64,000 nt of DNA, from contig NZ_RCSU01000005.1 in the NCBI RefSeq assembly GCF_003991355.1, positions 1 through 64,000 on the forward strand. The letters run 5' to 3'. Positions 44,026-53,568 of the stretch are shown here, piece by piece. Source of the DNA: Pseudoflavitalea rhizosphaerae (GTDB taxonomy: Bacteria; Bacteroidota; Bacteroidia; Chitinophagales; Chitinophagaceae). Position 1 is the first letter of the stretch; each line of letters begins with the position of its first letter. The notes under the pieces are model-generated. The model was not told the origin of the DNA and did no database searches. It saw only the letters and a program-made list of their open reading frames with translations. The translations under genes were made by a program, and so were the position numbers.

Positions 44026-45651
44026 TTACTTTTGATTTTCATTATACGGTTCTGTAATGGGCGGTAACGGAACTTTCACAGTGAACAAAGTCCCTTTTCC
44101 CAGCTCACTGTCACAATGAATGGAACCTTCCAGCAATTCTACATAACGCGCCACAATATGCAGGCCGAGGCCCGTACCCTGAATATTCACGGCATTGGCG
44201 CCGCGGTAAAAGCGTTCGAATAAATGTTCGAGGTCTTCTTTAGCTATACCTATTCCATAATCCCGTACACTTATGATCAGCCATTCAGGTGTAGATGTGC
44301 TTGATATTTCGATATGGGAAAGTTCCGGGGAGAACTTGATTGCATTGGCAACCAGGTTCAGCATTACGTGCTTAAGTAAAGAAAGATCACTGGTAACCGT
44401 TGCGGCGCCGGTATGACGGTAATTGATCTTCTGCCCGGTTTTCAACAAGCTTCCCAAACCCCCGATGATCTGAAGAATCTCGTCTTTGATATTGAATGTA
44501 ACAGGCCGCACCACGATCTTCCCTTCTTCGATCTTGCCTACTGAAAGGAAATCATTCAAAATATCTGTTAGCATATTAACAGAGGAAACGATCCTTTCGA
44601 TATGTTTTACACGATTCGGCTGACTCTCTGTTGTAGCGTACTTTTCCAGTAAATAAGCGGAGGAGAGGATCGTACTGAGCGGGGTCCGGAATTCATGGGA
44701 GGCCATTGAGACGAACCTCGATTTCAACTCACCCAATTCCTTTTCCTTTTCCAGAAGTTTTTTTAATTCACTTTCCGATGCTTCCAGTTGCCTCAATACT
44801 TCGGTCAATTGCCTGGTCCGGTCTAACACTTTCGATTCAAGTTCATCATTCAGTTTTTTGATCTCCACTTCTGCGCTTTTTCGGATGGTAATATCACTTA
44901 CAAAAGCGATCACGAATTTTTCTTCATTCACGCTATAGGTTCCCAGGCTCACTTCCACAGGAAATTCAGTGCCATCTTTTCTTACAGCATACAGGTCCAT
45001 GCCGGTTCCCATCGGCCGGTTCTGCGGCCGGTTTGTAAAGCGGGTACGGTGATTAACATGCTTTGCATGAAATCTGGATGGTATCAACAATTCGATTTCC
45101 CTTCCCAGTACTTCCTGTTCTGCATACCCGAACAATTGCAGGGCAAAAGGATTTATCCGCACGATCTGGCCATGAATATTACCTATCACGATCCCTATTG
45201 AAGCATAATCTATGAATGCTACGGATAGCTGTTGTTCACCGGCAAGACGATCCTCAGCCAGCTTCGACCGGTCCATATGCCCGATTTGAACAAAAAGGAA
45301 TTGCCTTCCTTCATACTCAAACGGACTGATATCGATCCTTCCCCAAAAAGTCTTACCTGTACTGGTAATGAACTCAGTTTCGCTTTTCCATGTTCCCTGC
45401 TGCACGGCAATTGATATTATCTCTGAGGTCTCCTTCTCCGTAAGGTGGTTTTTGAAGAAGAAAAAGTTCTTGTTGCTGTTCAGTTCCCCGGTATCGGTGA
45501 GTTCAAAAATCCTCAAACCCTGCTTGTTCACATACACATACTGGTCCCTCTCTTTATCGATAACTCCAAGGAATGCAGTGGTGTTCCGGGAGATCACCTG
45601 AATGAGTAATAAATGGAAGTCCGCATTATTGAATTGAGGTGATATCTGCAT
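44026..45651 (-). CDS. PAS-domain sensor histidine kinase
   Basis: A 541-residue soluble kinase without transmembrane segments. Two PAS domains (about 20-130 and 140-265) are followed by a coiled-coil (270-310), the HisKA box SHEFRTP with the phospho-accepting His near 319, and the HATPase domain (NLVANAIKFSP, RDYGIGIAKEDLEHLFERFY, GTGLGLHIV). The lack of membrane helices suggests sensing of an internal or diffusible signal. It is upstream of the receiver-CRP fusion gene, its likely partner. Confidence 0.9.
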   Translation of the reverse strand: MQISPQFNNADFHLLLIQVISRNTTAFLGVIDKERDQYVYVNKQGLRIFELTDTGELNSNKNFFFFKNHLTEKETSEIISIAVQQGTWKSETEFITSTGKTFWGRIDISPFEYEGRQFLFVQIGHMDRSKLAEDRLAGEQQLSVAFIDYASIGIVIGNIHGQIVRINPFALQLFGYAEQEVLGREIELLIPSRFHAKHVNHRTRFTNRPQNRPMGTGMDLYAVRKDGTEFPVEVSLGTYSVNEEKFVIAFVSDITIRKSAEVEIKKLNDELESKVLDRTRQLTEVLRQLEASESELKKLLEKEKELGELKSRFVSMASHEFRTPLSTILSSAYLLEKYATTESQPNRVKHIERIVSSVNMLTDILNDFLSVGKIEEGKIVVRPVTFNIKDEILQIIGGLGSLLKTGQKINYRHTGAATVTSDLSLLKHVMLNLVANAIKFSPELSHIEISSTSTPEWLIISVRDYGIGIAKEDLEHLFERFYRGANAVNIQGTGLGLHIVARYVELLEGSIHCDSELGKGTLFTVKVPLPPITEPYNENQK

Positions 45652-45876
45652 GCCGGTTCATTTACCTGAAGAATGCGCAACTAAATTGTTGGAGCAAATG
45701 CTCCGCCCTTTGAACGGGGAGCTGGGGAATATCTTCCGCGTTACATATTCGTTCAACCGCAAACGCTTTCGATATTCCAATATAAATAAAATTGCTCAAA
45801 ACTTACCATGAAATTTCCGGCGATAGTTTTTTGATGGTAGTGCTGCTCCTTGTCAGTCTCATCCTGATGACCGTCA

Positions 45877-45908
45877 TTGGGTATAGCCCTGTCAGCGGGG
45901 TAAATTTG
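45877..45908 (+). promoter_or_regulatory. promoter of the gene at 45932 (TTG-N21-TAAATTTG)
   Basis: TTG at 45877-45879 and an exact TAAATTTG at 45901-45908, 23 bp before the ATG at 45932, which is also preceded by the Shine-Dalgarno-like AAGGAG. Confidence 0.6.
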
Positions 45909-45931
45909 AACAATAATTAAAATCAAGGAGT

Positions 45932-46645
45932 ATGAGGGCCAACAAGTATTGCTATGAAAAACAAAAGGAGTTTTATAGTGATTTCAATACCCTGTATGTT
46001 CAGGATATGAAGCATTACAATGGTTTTGTATACAAATTGTATTCGCCAAAGGAGGAATACATCAGGCAACTCCTGGAACATCCGTTCAACCAGGAAGTGC
46101 TGGACAGGAATTATACCGTTGATATTTTGCGGGACTTGAAAACCAAACTGTTGCCATTTATCTCAAAGACCATCAAAAAAGTAGCCCTCACCATAAAAGC
46201 TTTGAAGAAACTCACGGGATTGCCTGATTACGATCAATCCTTGCTAAAGCAACAAATGGATGCCACAGAGAAACTTCATTTATTATTGGTGATGTACAGG
46301 TTAGATCTCCTGACGCCTATGGCGAAGGAATTACAGCAGTTGCTGAATAGTAGCGATAGGGTGTCCAAAATGGAAATAAGTTCACAACAGTTAGCGGGTA
46401 TTGAAAATATTATGGAGAGTACGATAGGGTCAATGGGCAGGAGGAACAATTCCCTGGACAATCTCTTCACGGCTCCACCTGGAAAATACGGACATCCCTT
46501 ACTGGTAGAACAGGTGTTGGAAGAAGTACGGTCCACAGTTCAGCAGATAAGACTACTTGGTAGCATGAATAATAAAATGATCCTGTTGGTGAGGCGGTGG
46601 AAAAAGAACAGGGAAGTGCATGAGCAGCAGGAAATTCTCAATTGA
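45932..46645 (+). CDS. hypothetical helical protein
   Basis: A 237-residue, basic, almost all-helical protein with no signal peptide and no recognised motif. The pattern of long amphipathic helices (KLLPFISKTIKKVALTIKAL, EVRSTVQQIRLLGSM) looks like a coiled-coil or helical-bundle protein. It has its own promoter and terminator, and is divergent from the histidine kinase gene. Function unknown. Confidence 0.65.
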   Translation: MRANKYCYEKQKEFYSDFNTLYVQDMKHYNGFVYKLYSPKEEYIRQLLEHPFNQEVLDRNYTVDILRDLKTKLLPFISKTIKKVALTIKALKKLTGLPDYDQSLLKQQMDATEKLHLLLVMYRLDLLTPMAKELQQLLNSSDRVSKMEISSQQLAGIENIMESTIGSMGRRNNSLDNLFTAPPGKYGHPLLVEQVLEEVRSTVQQIRLLGSMNNKMILLVRRWKKNREVHEQQEILN

Positions 46646-46689
46646 AGCTTCTGGTAACCCCTTTATACGTATGCCCCGGTGTTGTTGAC

Positions 46690-46717
46690 AAAACCGGCAA
46701 TGAAAATTGCCGGTTTT
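46690..46717 (+). terminator. terminator hairpin
   Basis: AAAACCGGCAA ... TTGCCGGTTTT forms a perfect stem 45 bp after the stop of the helical protein gene. Confidence 0.75.
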
Positions 46718-46749
46718 ATGTATGTCTGGCAGTAATTAATGCTTTTTAT

Positions 46750-47421
46750 TCATTTCAAGAGATATGTGATCTGACGGGTGTTGCTGATCTTCAAGGCTCC
46801 GTCTGAGGTGATTGCAGTAGTGAGTTCGGTGTAATCGGCAATGGCCGGGTGATCGTTTTCCATTTTTTTGTGATGGGTAGCAGTGATCACAAGAACCTGT
46901 GAACCGGCTCTTTCACCTGCCAGTATGCCTGCAGGAGAATCTTCCAGTACCAGGCATTTGTTTGCAGAGGTGCCGAGTTTTACGGCAGCCAGTTGAAAGC
47001 CGTCGGGTGCAGGTTTGCTGTTGGGCACATCTTCCGCTGTGATCATCAATGGAGGCAGTGGCAATCCTGCCGCCTGGATGCGGCGTGTGGCGAGTTCCCT
47101 GGGCGCCGATGTAACTACAGCCCACCGGTAAGGACTAAGCGCTGCCAGGAAAGCCGCAGCGCCGGGGATGGGCTCAATACCTGCCACATCATCGATCTCC
47201 GCCAGTGTAAGCGCGGCTGCTTCAGCTACCGGGTCAATGCCGGGCAAAGCAAGGCGGCGAATGGTTTCAACAGCCTGAATACCGTGAATGGTTGGTAAAA
47301 AACTTTCTACATCGATGCCATTGCGCAAGGCCCAGGCGGTCCAGACGCGCTCAGCAGATTTGATAGAGTTCAGGATGGTGCCGTCCATATCCAGAAGTAC
47401 GGCGTCGATCTGTAATTGCAT
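46750..47421 (-). CDS. HAD family hydrolase (sugar phosphatase-like)
   Basis: A 223-residue HAD phosphatase of subfamily I. DMDGTILNS at residues 11-19 holds the nucleophile Asp, VVTSAP is motif II, KPAPDGF motif III and VLEDSPAGILAG motif IV. The four-helix cap lies after motif I. It resembles the 2-deoxyglucose-6-phosphate or glycerol-phosphate type phosphatases; the substrate is unproven. It ends the minus-strand run after the SDR gene, 17 bp away. Confidence 0.85.
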   Translation of the reverse strand: MQLQIDAVLLDMDGTILNSIKSAERVWTAWALRNGIDVESFLPTIHGIQAVETIRRLALPGIDPVAEAAALTLAEIDDVAGIEPIPGAAAFLAALSPYRWAVVTSAPRELATRRIQAAGLPLPPLMITAEDVPNSKPAPDGFQLAAVKLGTSANKCLVLEDSPAGILAGERAGSQVLVITATHHKKMENDHPAIADYTELTTAITSDGALKISNTRQITYLLK

Positions 47422-47438
47422 AATGCGAAGTTACTGAT

Positions 47439-48458
47439 TTATTGGAGCCTGAAGCGGATGCCAGTGATGGTTTCAGTGAGATCCCACAGGCGCCTGGCGC
47501 TGTTTTCGTCTAAGGAATACTGTTGTACGCCGCTTTCGTGAAGTTTTGCTCTGGAAGGGATGGATGGATCGGAGGAGATGAGCTCAGCGATATCCCCATC
47601 TTCACAATACACGCCGCCGATATTGTTCAGGGCAGCGCTGGTGGCTGCCCATACTGTTGTGGCAGCGCCCTGGGGAACTGTCTTCAGGGAAGCCAATACC
47701 TCCGGTCGCAGGTTGCCGTTCTCATCCAGGAAGCCCATTTGTTGGAATAATTCAACCGGGGCTTCCCTGGCCAGTTCTGTTCCACCAATAGAGCCCGGAT
47801 GTACTGAATAAGCCCGTACGTTGAATTGTTTGGCGCGATTGTCGAGTTCCAGCGCAAAGAGATTGCTGGCTGTTTTGGATTGACCATATGCCTGCAAAGT
47901 TTCGTATGTACGATGCCGGAAGTTAGGGTCCTCAAAATTGAATGGCGACATATGATGTCCGAGTGATGAAACATTCACCACTCTTGCGCCGTTGGCCTCT
48001 TTGAGAGCCGGCCAGAGTTTGGCTGTGAGGTGGAACTGCCCGATATAATTGGTGGCCAGTTGTGATTCGATGCCACGGTCATCTTTGCGGAAAGGCACCC
48101 ACATGATACCGGCATTATTGATGAGTAAGTGAAGCGGCCTGTGTGAAGCGATGAATTTTTCCGCGAAAGCATCGATGGATGCAGGCTGCATAAAGTCCAT
48201 CGCCTCAATCTCAACGTTTGCGGTCCCCTCCAGGTTCTTTTTCGCTTTTTCCACATCCCTCGCCGGAATGATCACGGTGGCGCCTGCTGCCGCCAGTGTC
48301 TTGGCGGTCTCGAGACCGATACCTGCATTGCCCCCGGTTACGATGGCGGTCCTCCCTGTGAGGTCAATTCCTTTTATTACATCAGAAGTGGTGGATTGAG
48401 CATTGAAGCCTGTCCTGATTGGCTGTTGAAGAGCGCCCTGGTAATTGTTCTGTATCAT
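47439..48458 (-). CDS. short-chain dehydrogenase/reductase (retinol dehydrogenase-like)
   Basis: A 339-residue classical SDR. TGGNAGIGLETAK is the NAD(P)-binding loop, LINNAGIM the NAG motif and YGQSKTASNLF the catalytic YxxxK; VVNVSSLGHH supplies the catalytic Ser. The C-terminal extension is about 60 residues longer than a minimal SDR and resembles the WWOX/retinol dehydrogenase branch. The frame is open to 48539; the ATG at 48458 starts right before the family domain. An AraC-type regulator gene lies upstream on the same strand. Confidence 0.88.
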   Translation of the reverse strand: MIQNNYQGALQQPIRTGFNAQSTTSDVIKGIDLTGRTAIVTGGNAGIGLETAKTLAAAGATVIIPARDVEKAKKNLEGTANVEIEAMDFMQPASIDAFAEKFIASHRPLHLLINNAGIMWVPFRKDDRGIESQLATNYIGQFHLTAKLWPALKEANGARVVNVSSLGHHMSPFNFEDPNFRHRTYETLQAYGQSKTASNLFALELDNRAKQFNVRAYSVHPGSIGGTELAREAPVELFQQMGFLDENGNLRPEVLASLKTVPQGAATTVWAATSAALNNIGGVYCEDGDIAELISSDPSIPSRAKLHESGVQQYSLDENSARRLWDLTETITGIRFRLQ

Positions 48459-48569
48459 TTTGATTTTGTTTTGTTGATACAAAAGTAGAGCGCCGCATCC
48501 CGGGCAGCTTTGTTTTAAAGACCGAATTGCTTTGTTCAAAAGATCAGCAACCGCTTCTGCTTAATGGCC

Positions 48570-49409
48570 TCAGTAATTCCTGAAATCTGAAATATTTGTT
48601 CCGGAATACATCTTGAAAAACCTGCTGAAATGGGCCGGACTTTCAAATCCCAGTTCGTAAGCTATCTCTTTTGCAGACTTCTCCGTATAATGAAGAAAGC
48701 GCTTGGCTTCCAGTACAATCCGGTTGCGGATCAGAACAGACGGTGCGGGCTGTTTCAATATGGCAAACACATTGCTTAAGGTTTTGGGAGATTTATTGAG
48801 TGCAGCAGCATAAAATTTGACCTCATGCCGGTTCTTGAAATTCTCTTCGAGCAGTATCGAGAAATTTCGGACGATGTCCATTTTTTCATCGGGAAATTGC
48901 TGGTAGCTTTCGCTTTGGAGCCTGGCGATCCTGGTTGTATTTATGATCATTCTTTTCAATAAGGTTCGCAACATCTCTCCCTGAAACTTATCTTTCAACA
49001 TCAGCTCATTGGAAAACACTTTTTCCAGGTGGGTCAGTTCACTGACTTCCTCTTCGTTCAGTGTAATGAACATTGGGTGCCTGATCCCATAAAAAAGAAA
49101 ACCTGCACAACCCACTTCAGCATCGTGATGAAGAATGCAATAAAACTCCCTGTTGAATTGCCAGGCTGTGAGTTCCTCTGGACGCTCGAATACAAAATGC
49201 TGATTGGAAACCAACGGGAGAATACTCCGGGATGGCATGGTATATACGATCTCATCAATCACCACTTCCTGTGCTTCTCCTTTGTTATAAGCAAAGGTAT
49301 TAACGGGAAAGGGGCCTGGATTTTCTAGTCCCTTTCCCGTTAATGACTTGTTGCCGCTGTGCATAACAAATCGTGCAGAAGTCGCCTTTTCGCTATATTC
49401 TTTCGTCAT
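48570..49409 (-). CDS. AraC family transcriptional regulator
   Basis: A 279-residue regulator. The C-terminal ~100 residues hold two helix-turn-helix units: NKSPKTLSNVFAIL, and SAKEIAYELGFESPAHFSRFF, the second with a strong AraC signature. The N-terminal half is a cupin-like sensing domain. It lies 111 bp upstream of the SDR gene and may control it. The effector is unknown. Confidence 0.88.
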   Translation of the reverse strand: MTKEYSEKATSARFVMHSGNKSLTGKGLENPGPFPVNTFAYNKGEAQEVVIDEIVYTMPSRSILPLVSNQHFVFERPEELTAWQFNREFYCILHHDAEVGCAGFLFYGIRHPMFITLNEEEVSELTHLEKVFSNELMLKDKFQGEMLRTLLKRMIINTTRIARLQSESYQQFPDEKMDIVRNFSILLEENFKNRHEVKFYAAALNKSPKTLSNVFAILKQPAPSVLIRNRIVLEAKRFLHYTEKSAKEIAYELGFESPAHFSRFFKMYSGTNISDFRNY

Positions 49410-49455
49410 GGGGATCATAAAAGTAATGCAATACGGCTTACATTAATTCATGTTC

Positions 49456-50130
49456 CTAAAGATCCTTCCTGATGCTGGTTGCCGCCGCTTTCAGCAGGTC
49501 CGGGCTTAGTCTTTCTTTGAAATCCGGGTTGATGTATTCGAATTGTATCGTTCCTGTTTTATCCAGGATAAATACGGATGGTACGGGAAGCAGCAAGTCC
49601 ACGTCTTTACCGCCGGTTGTTTTTGGGAGCAATTCCCAGTAGGGTTTTGGGGCTTTGTAGGCGATGCCTACCTGCCTGGACAGTGCAAGGTCCGGATCGG
49701 ACAGCAGGGTATAATTCAATTTTTCCTTTGTTGCCGATTGATTGAGCCCTGCAGGAGCATCTGTACTGACAGCTATCAACTGGTAACCCAGCTTTTCCAG
49801 ATCAGGAAGTACTTCCTGTAAAGCTGAAAGTTGTTTAATGCAATAAGGGCACCAGCCGCCCCGGTAAAATACCAGGATGGAAGGTTTCGCGGAAATGGCC
49901 TTGTTCAGGTCAAAGCTTTTACCCGCTGCATCTGAAAGTATTGCAGCTGGGATCTTTTCTCCGTAAAGTAATGGACTGATGTCTTCCGGCTTTTGTGGAA
50001 TTGTGTTAGTACCCTGTTTCATTTCCGTTTTATCCACGGGCCCATTTTTCACCTGTGCATGAATTGTTCCCATTGAATAAAGCATAAACAATGCTACAAC
50101 GAGCGCGATACTTTTTCTGTTTATCCTCAT
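49456..50130 (-). CDS. AhpC/TSA-type peroxiredoxin-like exported protein
   Basis: A 224-residue protein with a signal peptide (residues 1-24, ending TIHA). VFYRGGWCPYCIKQL is the thioredoxin-fold active site with two cysteines, and LLSDPDLALSRQVGIAY matches the AhpC/TSA family. It is probably a periplasmic peroxide reductase or thiol oxidoreductase. The ATG at 50130 is chosen because the signal peptide starts there. It is separated from valS by repeat copy D. Confidence 0.85.
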   Translation of the reverse strand: MRINRKSIALVVALFMLYSMGTIHAQVKNGPVDKTEMKQGTNTIPQKPEDISPLLYGEKIPAAILSDAAGKSFDLNKAISAKPSILVFYRGGWCPYCIKQLSALQEVLPDLEKLGYQLIAVSTDAPAGLNQSATKEKLNYTLLSDPDLALSRQVGIAYKAPKPYWELLPKTTGGKDVDLLLPVPSVFILDKTGTIQFEYINPDFKERLSPDLLKAAATSIRKDL

Positions 50131-50332
50131 TTTACGATCTTGATTGGTTGCACAATTTTTTTTTGAAATCATATAACGAAGATAAAGCGGGGAGTAAGTA
50201 GCTGCCGTATCCGTACTTCCCGTTTTGTTGTCTGAATTTCCCGAAATGTATAATTCTGGAAGGCATGGGGGAACTAAAAATGCAGGAGGTTAGGGGGCTG
50301 ATTAAAAAGCTACCATTTTATAATTTCGGGGA

Positions 50333-50444
50333 GCCCACTCGCTCGCCTCCCGGCGAGTGAGTTTTATTTAGTCGCCTCTGCCGACGCGGTGTTCGCCGGG
50401 AGGCGAACAAATAGAAGTCACTCGCCGGGAGGCGAGCGACTGGC
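50333..50444. repeat. palindromic four-hairpin repeat, copy D
   Basis: A 112-bp copy of the element; one inner mini-hairpin is weakened by a change (TCGCCTCTGCCGA). It lies 32 bp from the stop of valS and 3' of it, in the same orientation relative to that gene as copies A and B. Confidence 0.9.
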
Positions 50445-50476
50445 AGCTTCCCGATATCCTTCGTTTATTTTTCTAC

Positions 50477-53107
50477 TTATTGCAAATGCGATAAGCTCTC
50501 TTCGATGATCTTCATTTTTTCCAATGCATCGGCTTTCTTCTTTTGTTCATTGGCCAGCACTTCCGGTTTTGCATTGGCAACGAATTTTTCATTGCCGAGT
50601 TTCTTTTCTACAGAAACGAGGAAGCCCTTCAGGTAGTCCAGGTCTTTGAGAAGCTGCTCTTTCTGGTTGCCTGTTTCCATTGGTTTTTCAGTAGCGATGC
50701 AGAACCTGTCTTTACCGATCACGATGGTAATGGTATTGGCAACAGTTTCGTTCACAAACTGCATCTCCGTAGCGTTTGCCTGTTTGACCAGAATAGGCTT
50801 CACCGCTTCATATGCGGCCTGCTCATTGGTTTGAATGTATACAGTGATCGGGTCTTTTGGTTTCATCTGGTTCTTCTGACGAAGATCGCGGATGCCGCTG
50901 ATCGCATCTTTGAGGATATTACCCTGACGGATGATATTGGCGTTGATGGAACCGGGGGCGGTGAATTGCTTCACGCAGAGATCATCTGTTCTTTCTGCCA
51001 GCAGGTGATATACTTCTTCTGTAACAAATGGCATGAAAGGATGCAGCAACTGCATCAGTTCGCTGAAGAACTCAACAGTTTTGTCATAAACTGCTGAAGG
51101 CATCGGCTCTCCGAAAGGAGGCTTCACCCATTCCAGGTACCAGCTGCAGAAATCGTCCCAAATTAGACTGTACACGGTTTTCAGGGCTTCGCTCAGTTTG
51201 AAGTCCTTGTACAGTTTTTCCATTGTTGCTTTAGCATCCTGGAGGCGGTTATCGAACCAGTTGATGGCGAAATGATCAGTGATTTCTCCACCGGGCGCCT
51301 GGTTGGCTTCCCAGATCTTCACCAGCTTCAGTGCATTCCAGATCTTGTTGTTGAAGTTACGGCCCTGCTCAGGCGAAGTTTCATCGAACAGCAGATCATT
51401 ACCGGCGGGGGCGGAGATCATGATGCCGAAACGAACGGCATCGGCTCCTGAAGCCTCTATCAGTTTCAGCAGGTCGGGAGAGTTGTTGAGCTGCTTGCTC
51501 ATCTTTCTACCTAATTTATCGCGCACCATTCCGGTGAAGTAAACATCACTGAATGGTTTCTCGTTCATATACTCCATACCGGCCATGATCATACGCGCAA
51601 CCCAGAAGAAGATGATATCCTGTCCGGTTACCAGTACGGATGTGGGGTAGTAGTAGTTGATATCCTTGTTGCCGGGTTCTGTGATTCCTTTGAACACTTC
51701 GATGGGCCAGAGCCAGCTGCTGAACCAGGTGTCGAGTACATCTGCATCCTGTGTGAGTTTGGCTTCCGTTCCGAATTGTTGCTGGTAAGCGGCATTGGCG
51801 TCGGCTTCCGTTTCGGCTACAACGAAATTGCCTTTGTGGTCATACCAGGCAGGGATCTGTTGTCCCCACCAGAGCTGACGGCTGATACACCAGTCCTTAA
51901 CATTTTCCAGCCAGTATTTGTAGGTGGCCAGGAATTTATCGCCGGGATGTATGCGCACATTGCCGCTGGTAACTGCGTCGAGGGCTTTGTCTGCCAGGGA
52001 GCGCATGGCCACGAACCATTGGGTGGAAATGCGCGGCTCCACTACGGCATTGCTGCGCTGGGAGAAGCCTGTCCTGGTCTGGTATTCCTCTTCTTTGATC
52101 AGCTGGCCGTTATCGCCCAGCATCTTCACGATGCTGATACGGGCTTCAAAGCGGTCTTGCCCAACACAGATCTCTGCAGCGGCGCTGAGGGTGCCGTCTG
52201 CATTGAGGGTATCGATGGTGGGCAGGTTATGTTTGAGGCCGAGGTTATAGTCGTTGATATCGTGTGCCGGCGTCACTTTCAGGGCGCCGGTACCGAATTC
52301 CTTATCTACATAATCATCCTGGATGATGGGGATGGCGCGGTTCACGAGTGGCACCAGCACTTTCTTTCCAAGGAGATGCGTATAACGGTCATCAGTAGGG
52401 TTTACACAGACTGCGGTATCGCCCATAATGGTTTCCGGGCGCTGGGTGGCGATGGTGATGAAGTCGGCAGTAGGTTTACCATTTTCATCGGCCACGAAAT
52501 ATTTTACATAGTACAGTTTGCCCTGTACATCGCGGTATTCCACTTCCTCATCACTGAGGGCGGTTTTGGCGGCGGGATCCCAGTTGATCATGCGCGCGCC
52601 GCGGTAGATCATACCTTTCTTGTAGAGGTCTACAAACACTTTGATCACCGCCCGGTAATAGTCGGTATCCATGGTGAAGGCAACACGGTCCCAGTCTACG
52701 CTGCAGCCGAGTTTTTCGATCTGGTGATAGATGATGCCGCCGTATTTCTCTTTCCACTCGAATGCGTGTTTGAGGAATTCTTCGCGGGTGAGGTCGGCTT
52801 TTTTGATGCCTTTCTCTTTTTCGAGCATCTGCACCACTTTGGCTTCGGTGGCAATGGAAGCGTGATCGCTGCCGGGCACCCAGCAGGCATTGAAGCCGCT
52901 CATGCGGGCTTTGCGAACGAGGATATCCTGCACCGTTTCATTGAGGGTATGCCCCATGTGCAGAACGCCGGTAACATTGGGAGGAGGGATCACCACGGTG
53001 AATGACGGGCGACCATCCGGTTTGCTGTTGAAATATCGTTTTGCTTTCCAGTGCTGAGACCACTTGTCTTCTGCCGAAGCCGGGATATAATTCTTACTTA
53101 ATTCCAT
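50477..53107 (-). CDS. valS: valine--tRNA ligase
   Basis: An 876-residue class I aminoacyl-tRNA synthetase. PPPNVTGVLHMGHTLNE near residue 45 contains HMGH (the HIGH motif), GRKMSKQLNNSP near residue 535 the KMSKS motif, and the CP1 editing domain lies between them (ATQRPETIMGDTAVCV). A coiled coil follows at the C-terminus as in other ValRS. The ATG at 53107 is used because the longer frame to 53137 overlaps the promoter box at 53135-53142. Confidence 0.97.
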   Translation of the reverse strand: MELSKNYIPASAEDKWSQHWKAKRYFNSKPDGRPSFTVVIPPPNVTGVLHMGHTLNETVQDILVRKARMSGFNACWVPGSDHASIATEAKVVQMLEKEKGIKKADLTREEFLKHAFEWKEKYGGIIYHQIEKLGCSVDWDRVAFTMDTDYYRAVIKVFVDLYKKGMIYRGARMINWDPAAKTALSDEEVEYRDVQGKLYYVKYFVADENGKPTADFITIATQRPETIMGDTAVCVNPTDDRYTHLLGKKVLVPLVNRAIPIIQDDYVDKEFGTGALKVTPAHDINDYNLGLKHNLPTIDTLNADGTLSAAAEICVGQDRFEARISIVKMLGDNGQLIKEEEYQTRTGFSQRSNAVVEPRISTQWFVAMRSLADKALDAVTSGNVRIHPGDKFLATYKYWLENVKDWCISRQLWWGQQIPAWYDHKGNFVVAETEADANAAYQQQFGTEAKLTQDADVLDTWFSSWLWPIEVFKGITEPGNKDINYYYPTSVLVTGQDIIFFWVARMIMAGMEYMNEKPFSDVYFTGMVRDKLGRKMSKQLNNSPDLLKLIEASGADAVRFGIMISAPAGNDLLFDETSPEQGRNFNNKIWNALKLVKIWEANQAPGGEITDHFAINWFDNRLQDAKATMEKLYKDFKLSEALKTVYSLIWDDFCSWYLEWVKPPFGEPMPSAVYDKTVEFFSELMQLLHPFMPFVTEEVYHLLAERTDDLCVKQFTAPGSINANIIRQGNILKDAISGIRDLRQKNQMKPKDPITVYIQTNEQAAYEAVKPILVKQANATEMQFVNETVANTITIVIGKDRFCIATEKPMETGNQKEQLLKDLDYLKGFLVSVEKKLGNEKFVANAKPEVLANEQKKKADALEKMKIIEESLSHLQ

Positions 53108-53134
53108 ATCAGTGAATGCATCTTTAAAGGATTG

Positions 53135-53142
53135 CAAAGGTA
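53135..53142 (-). promoter_or_regulatory. -7 promoter box (TACCTTTG) of valS
   Basis: An exact TAnnTTTG box on the minus strand 27 bp before the ATG at 53107. The -33 region reads TTTTCC rather than TTTG. Confidence 0.6.
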
Positions 53143-53161
53143 GGCATTATGGGGCTGGAAA

Positions 53162-53197
53162 AGAAAAAACCGGCCCCATCGGATGATGAAAACCGGT
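53162..53197 (-). terminator. terminator of the 42-residue membrane protein gene
   Basis: On the minus strand an ACCGG/CCGGT stem with an inner CATC/GATG stem is followed by six or seven T. It lies 43 bp after the stop of the small gene and ends its transcript before valS. Confidence 0.65.
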
Positions 53198-53239
53198 AAT
53201 ACATTGAGTGGACATTCAAGTAAGCGTGTAACAGAGGTC

Positions 53240-53368
53240 CTAGAGGCCGTACCAGTACAGGTAGGTCAGGAACATGATCAGGGCCAGGAATCCCAGCGCA
53301 ATGAGAGCAACCTTTAGATTTTCCCCTAATTGATTCTGTTTTTTCATTTCTAACACGTTTTTAGTCAT
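53240..53368 (-). CDS. small single-pass membrane protein (42 residues)
   Basis: The frame reads MTKNVLEMKKQNQLGENLK, then VALIALGFLALIMFL and TYLYWYGL, before TAG. It has a basic N-terminus and one transmembrane helix (residues about 20-37). It is too short for most gene finders, but it has a start, a clear hydrophobic helix, a terminator 43 bp downstream and no overlap with neighbours. Function unknown; no family recognised. Confidence 0.6.
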   Translation of the reverse strand: MTKNVLEMKKQNQLGENLKVALIALGFLALIMFLTYLYWYGL

Positions 53369-53568
53369 AACCGATAAAATTTAAGTTTAAGCGGTGTTCA
53401 TGGGATACGTAGTCAGGAGAACGAATCAGGCTTTTGTGTCTTTGTCCGGGGTTTCTACAGTCAGATATACGGGGTCTTTCCAGGAAGGGTTGGATGTAAA
53501 GTTAGTACAAGGTTTTTACCGGTGCAAGCCTCATTTTTTTTCTTCTTCTTGCTACCTTTATAGCCCTT

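Noticed and set aside
45834-45920. A 28-residue hydrophobic peptide frame (MVVLLLVSLIL...).
   Set aside because: It overlaps the promoter of the gene at 45932 and has no independent support.
8840-50444. The four palindromes as a possible CRISPR array.
   Set aside because: The copies are kilobases apart, have no regular spacers and there are no cas genes in the window.
51776-53005. A 409-residue plus-strand open frame.
   Set aside because: It lies antisense to valS, whose HMGH and KMSK motifs are intact; the frame is a by-product of codon use.
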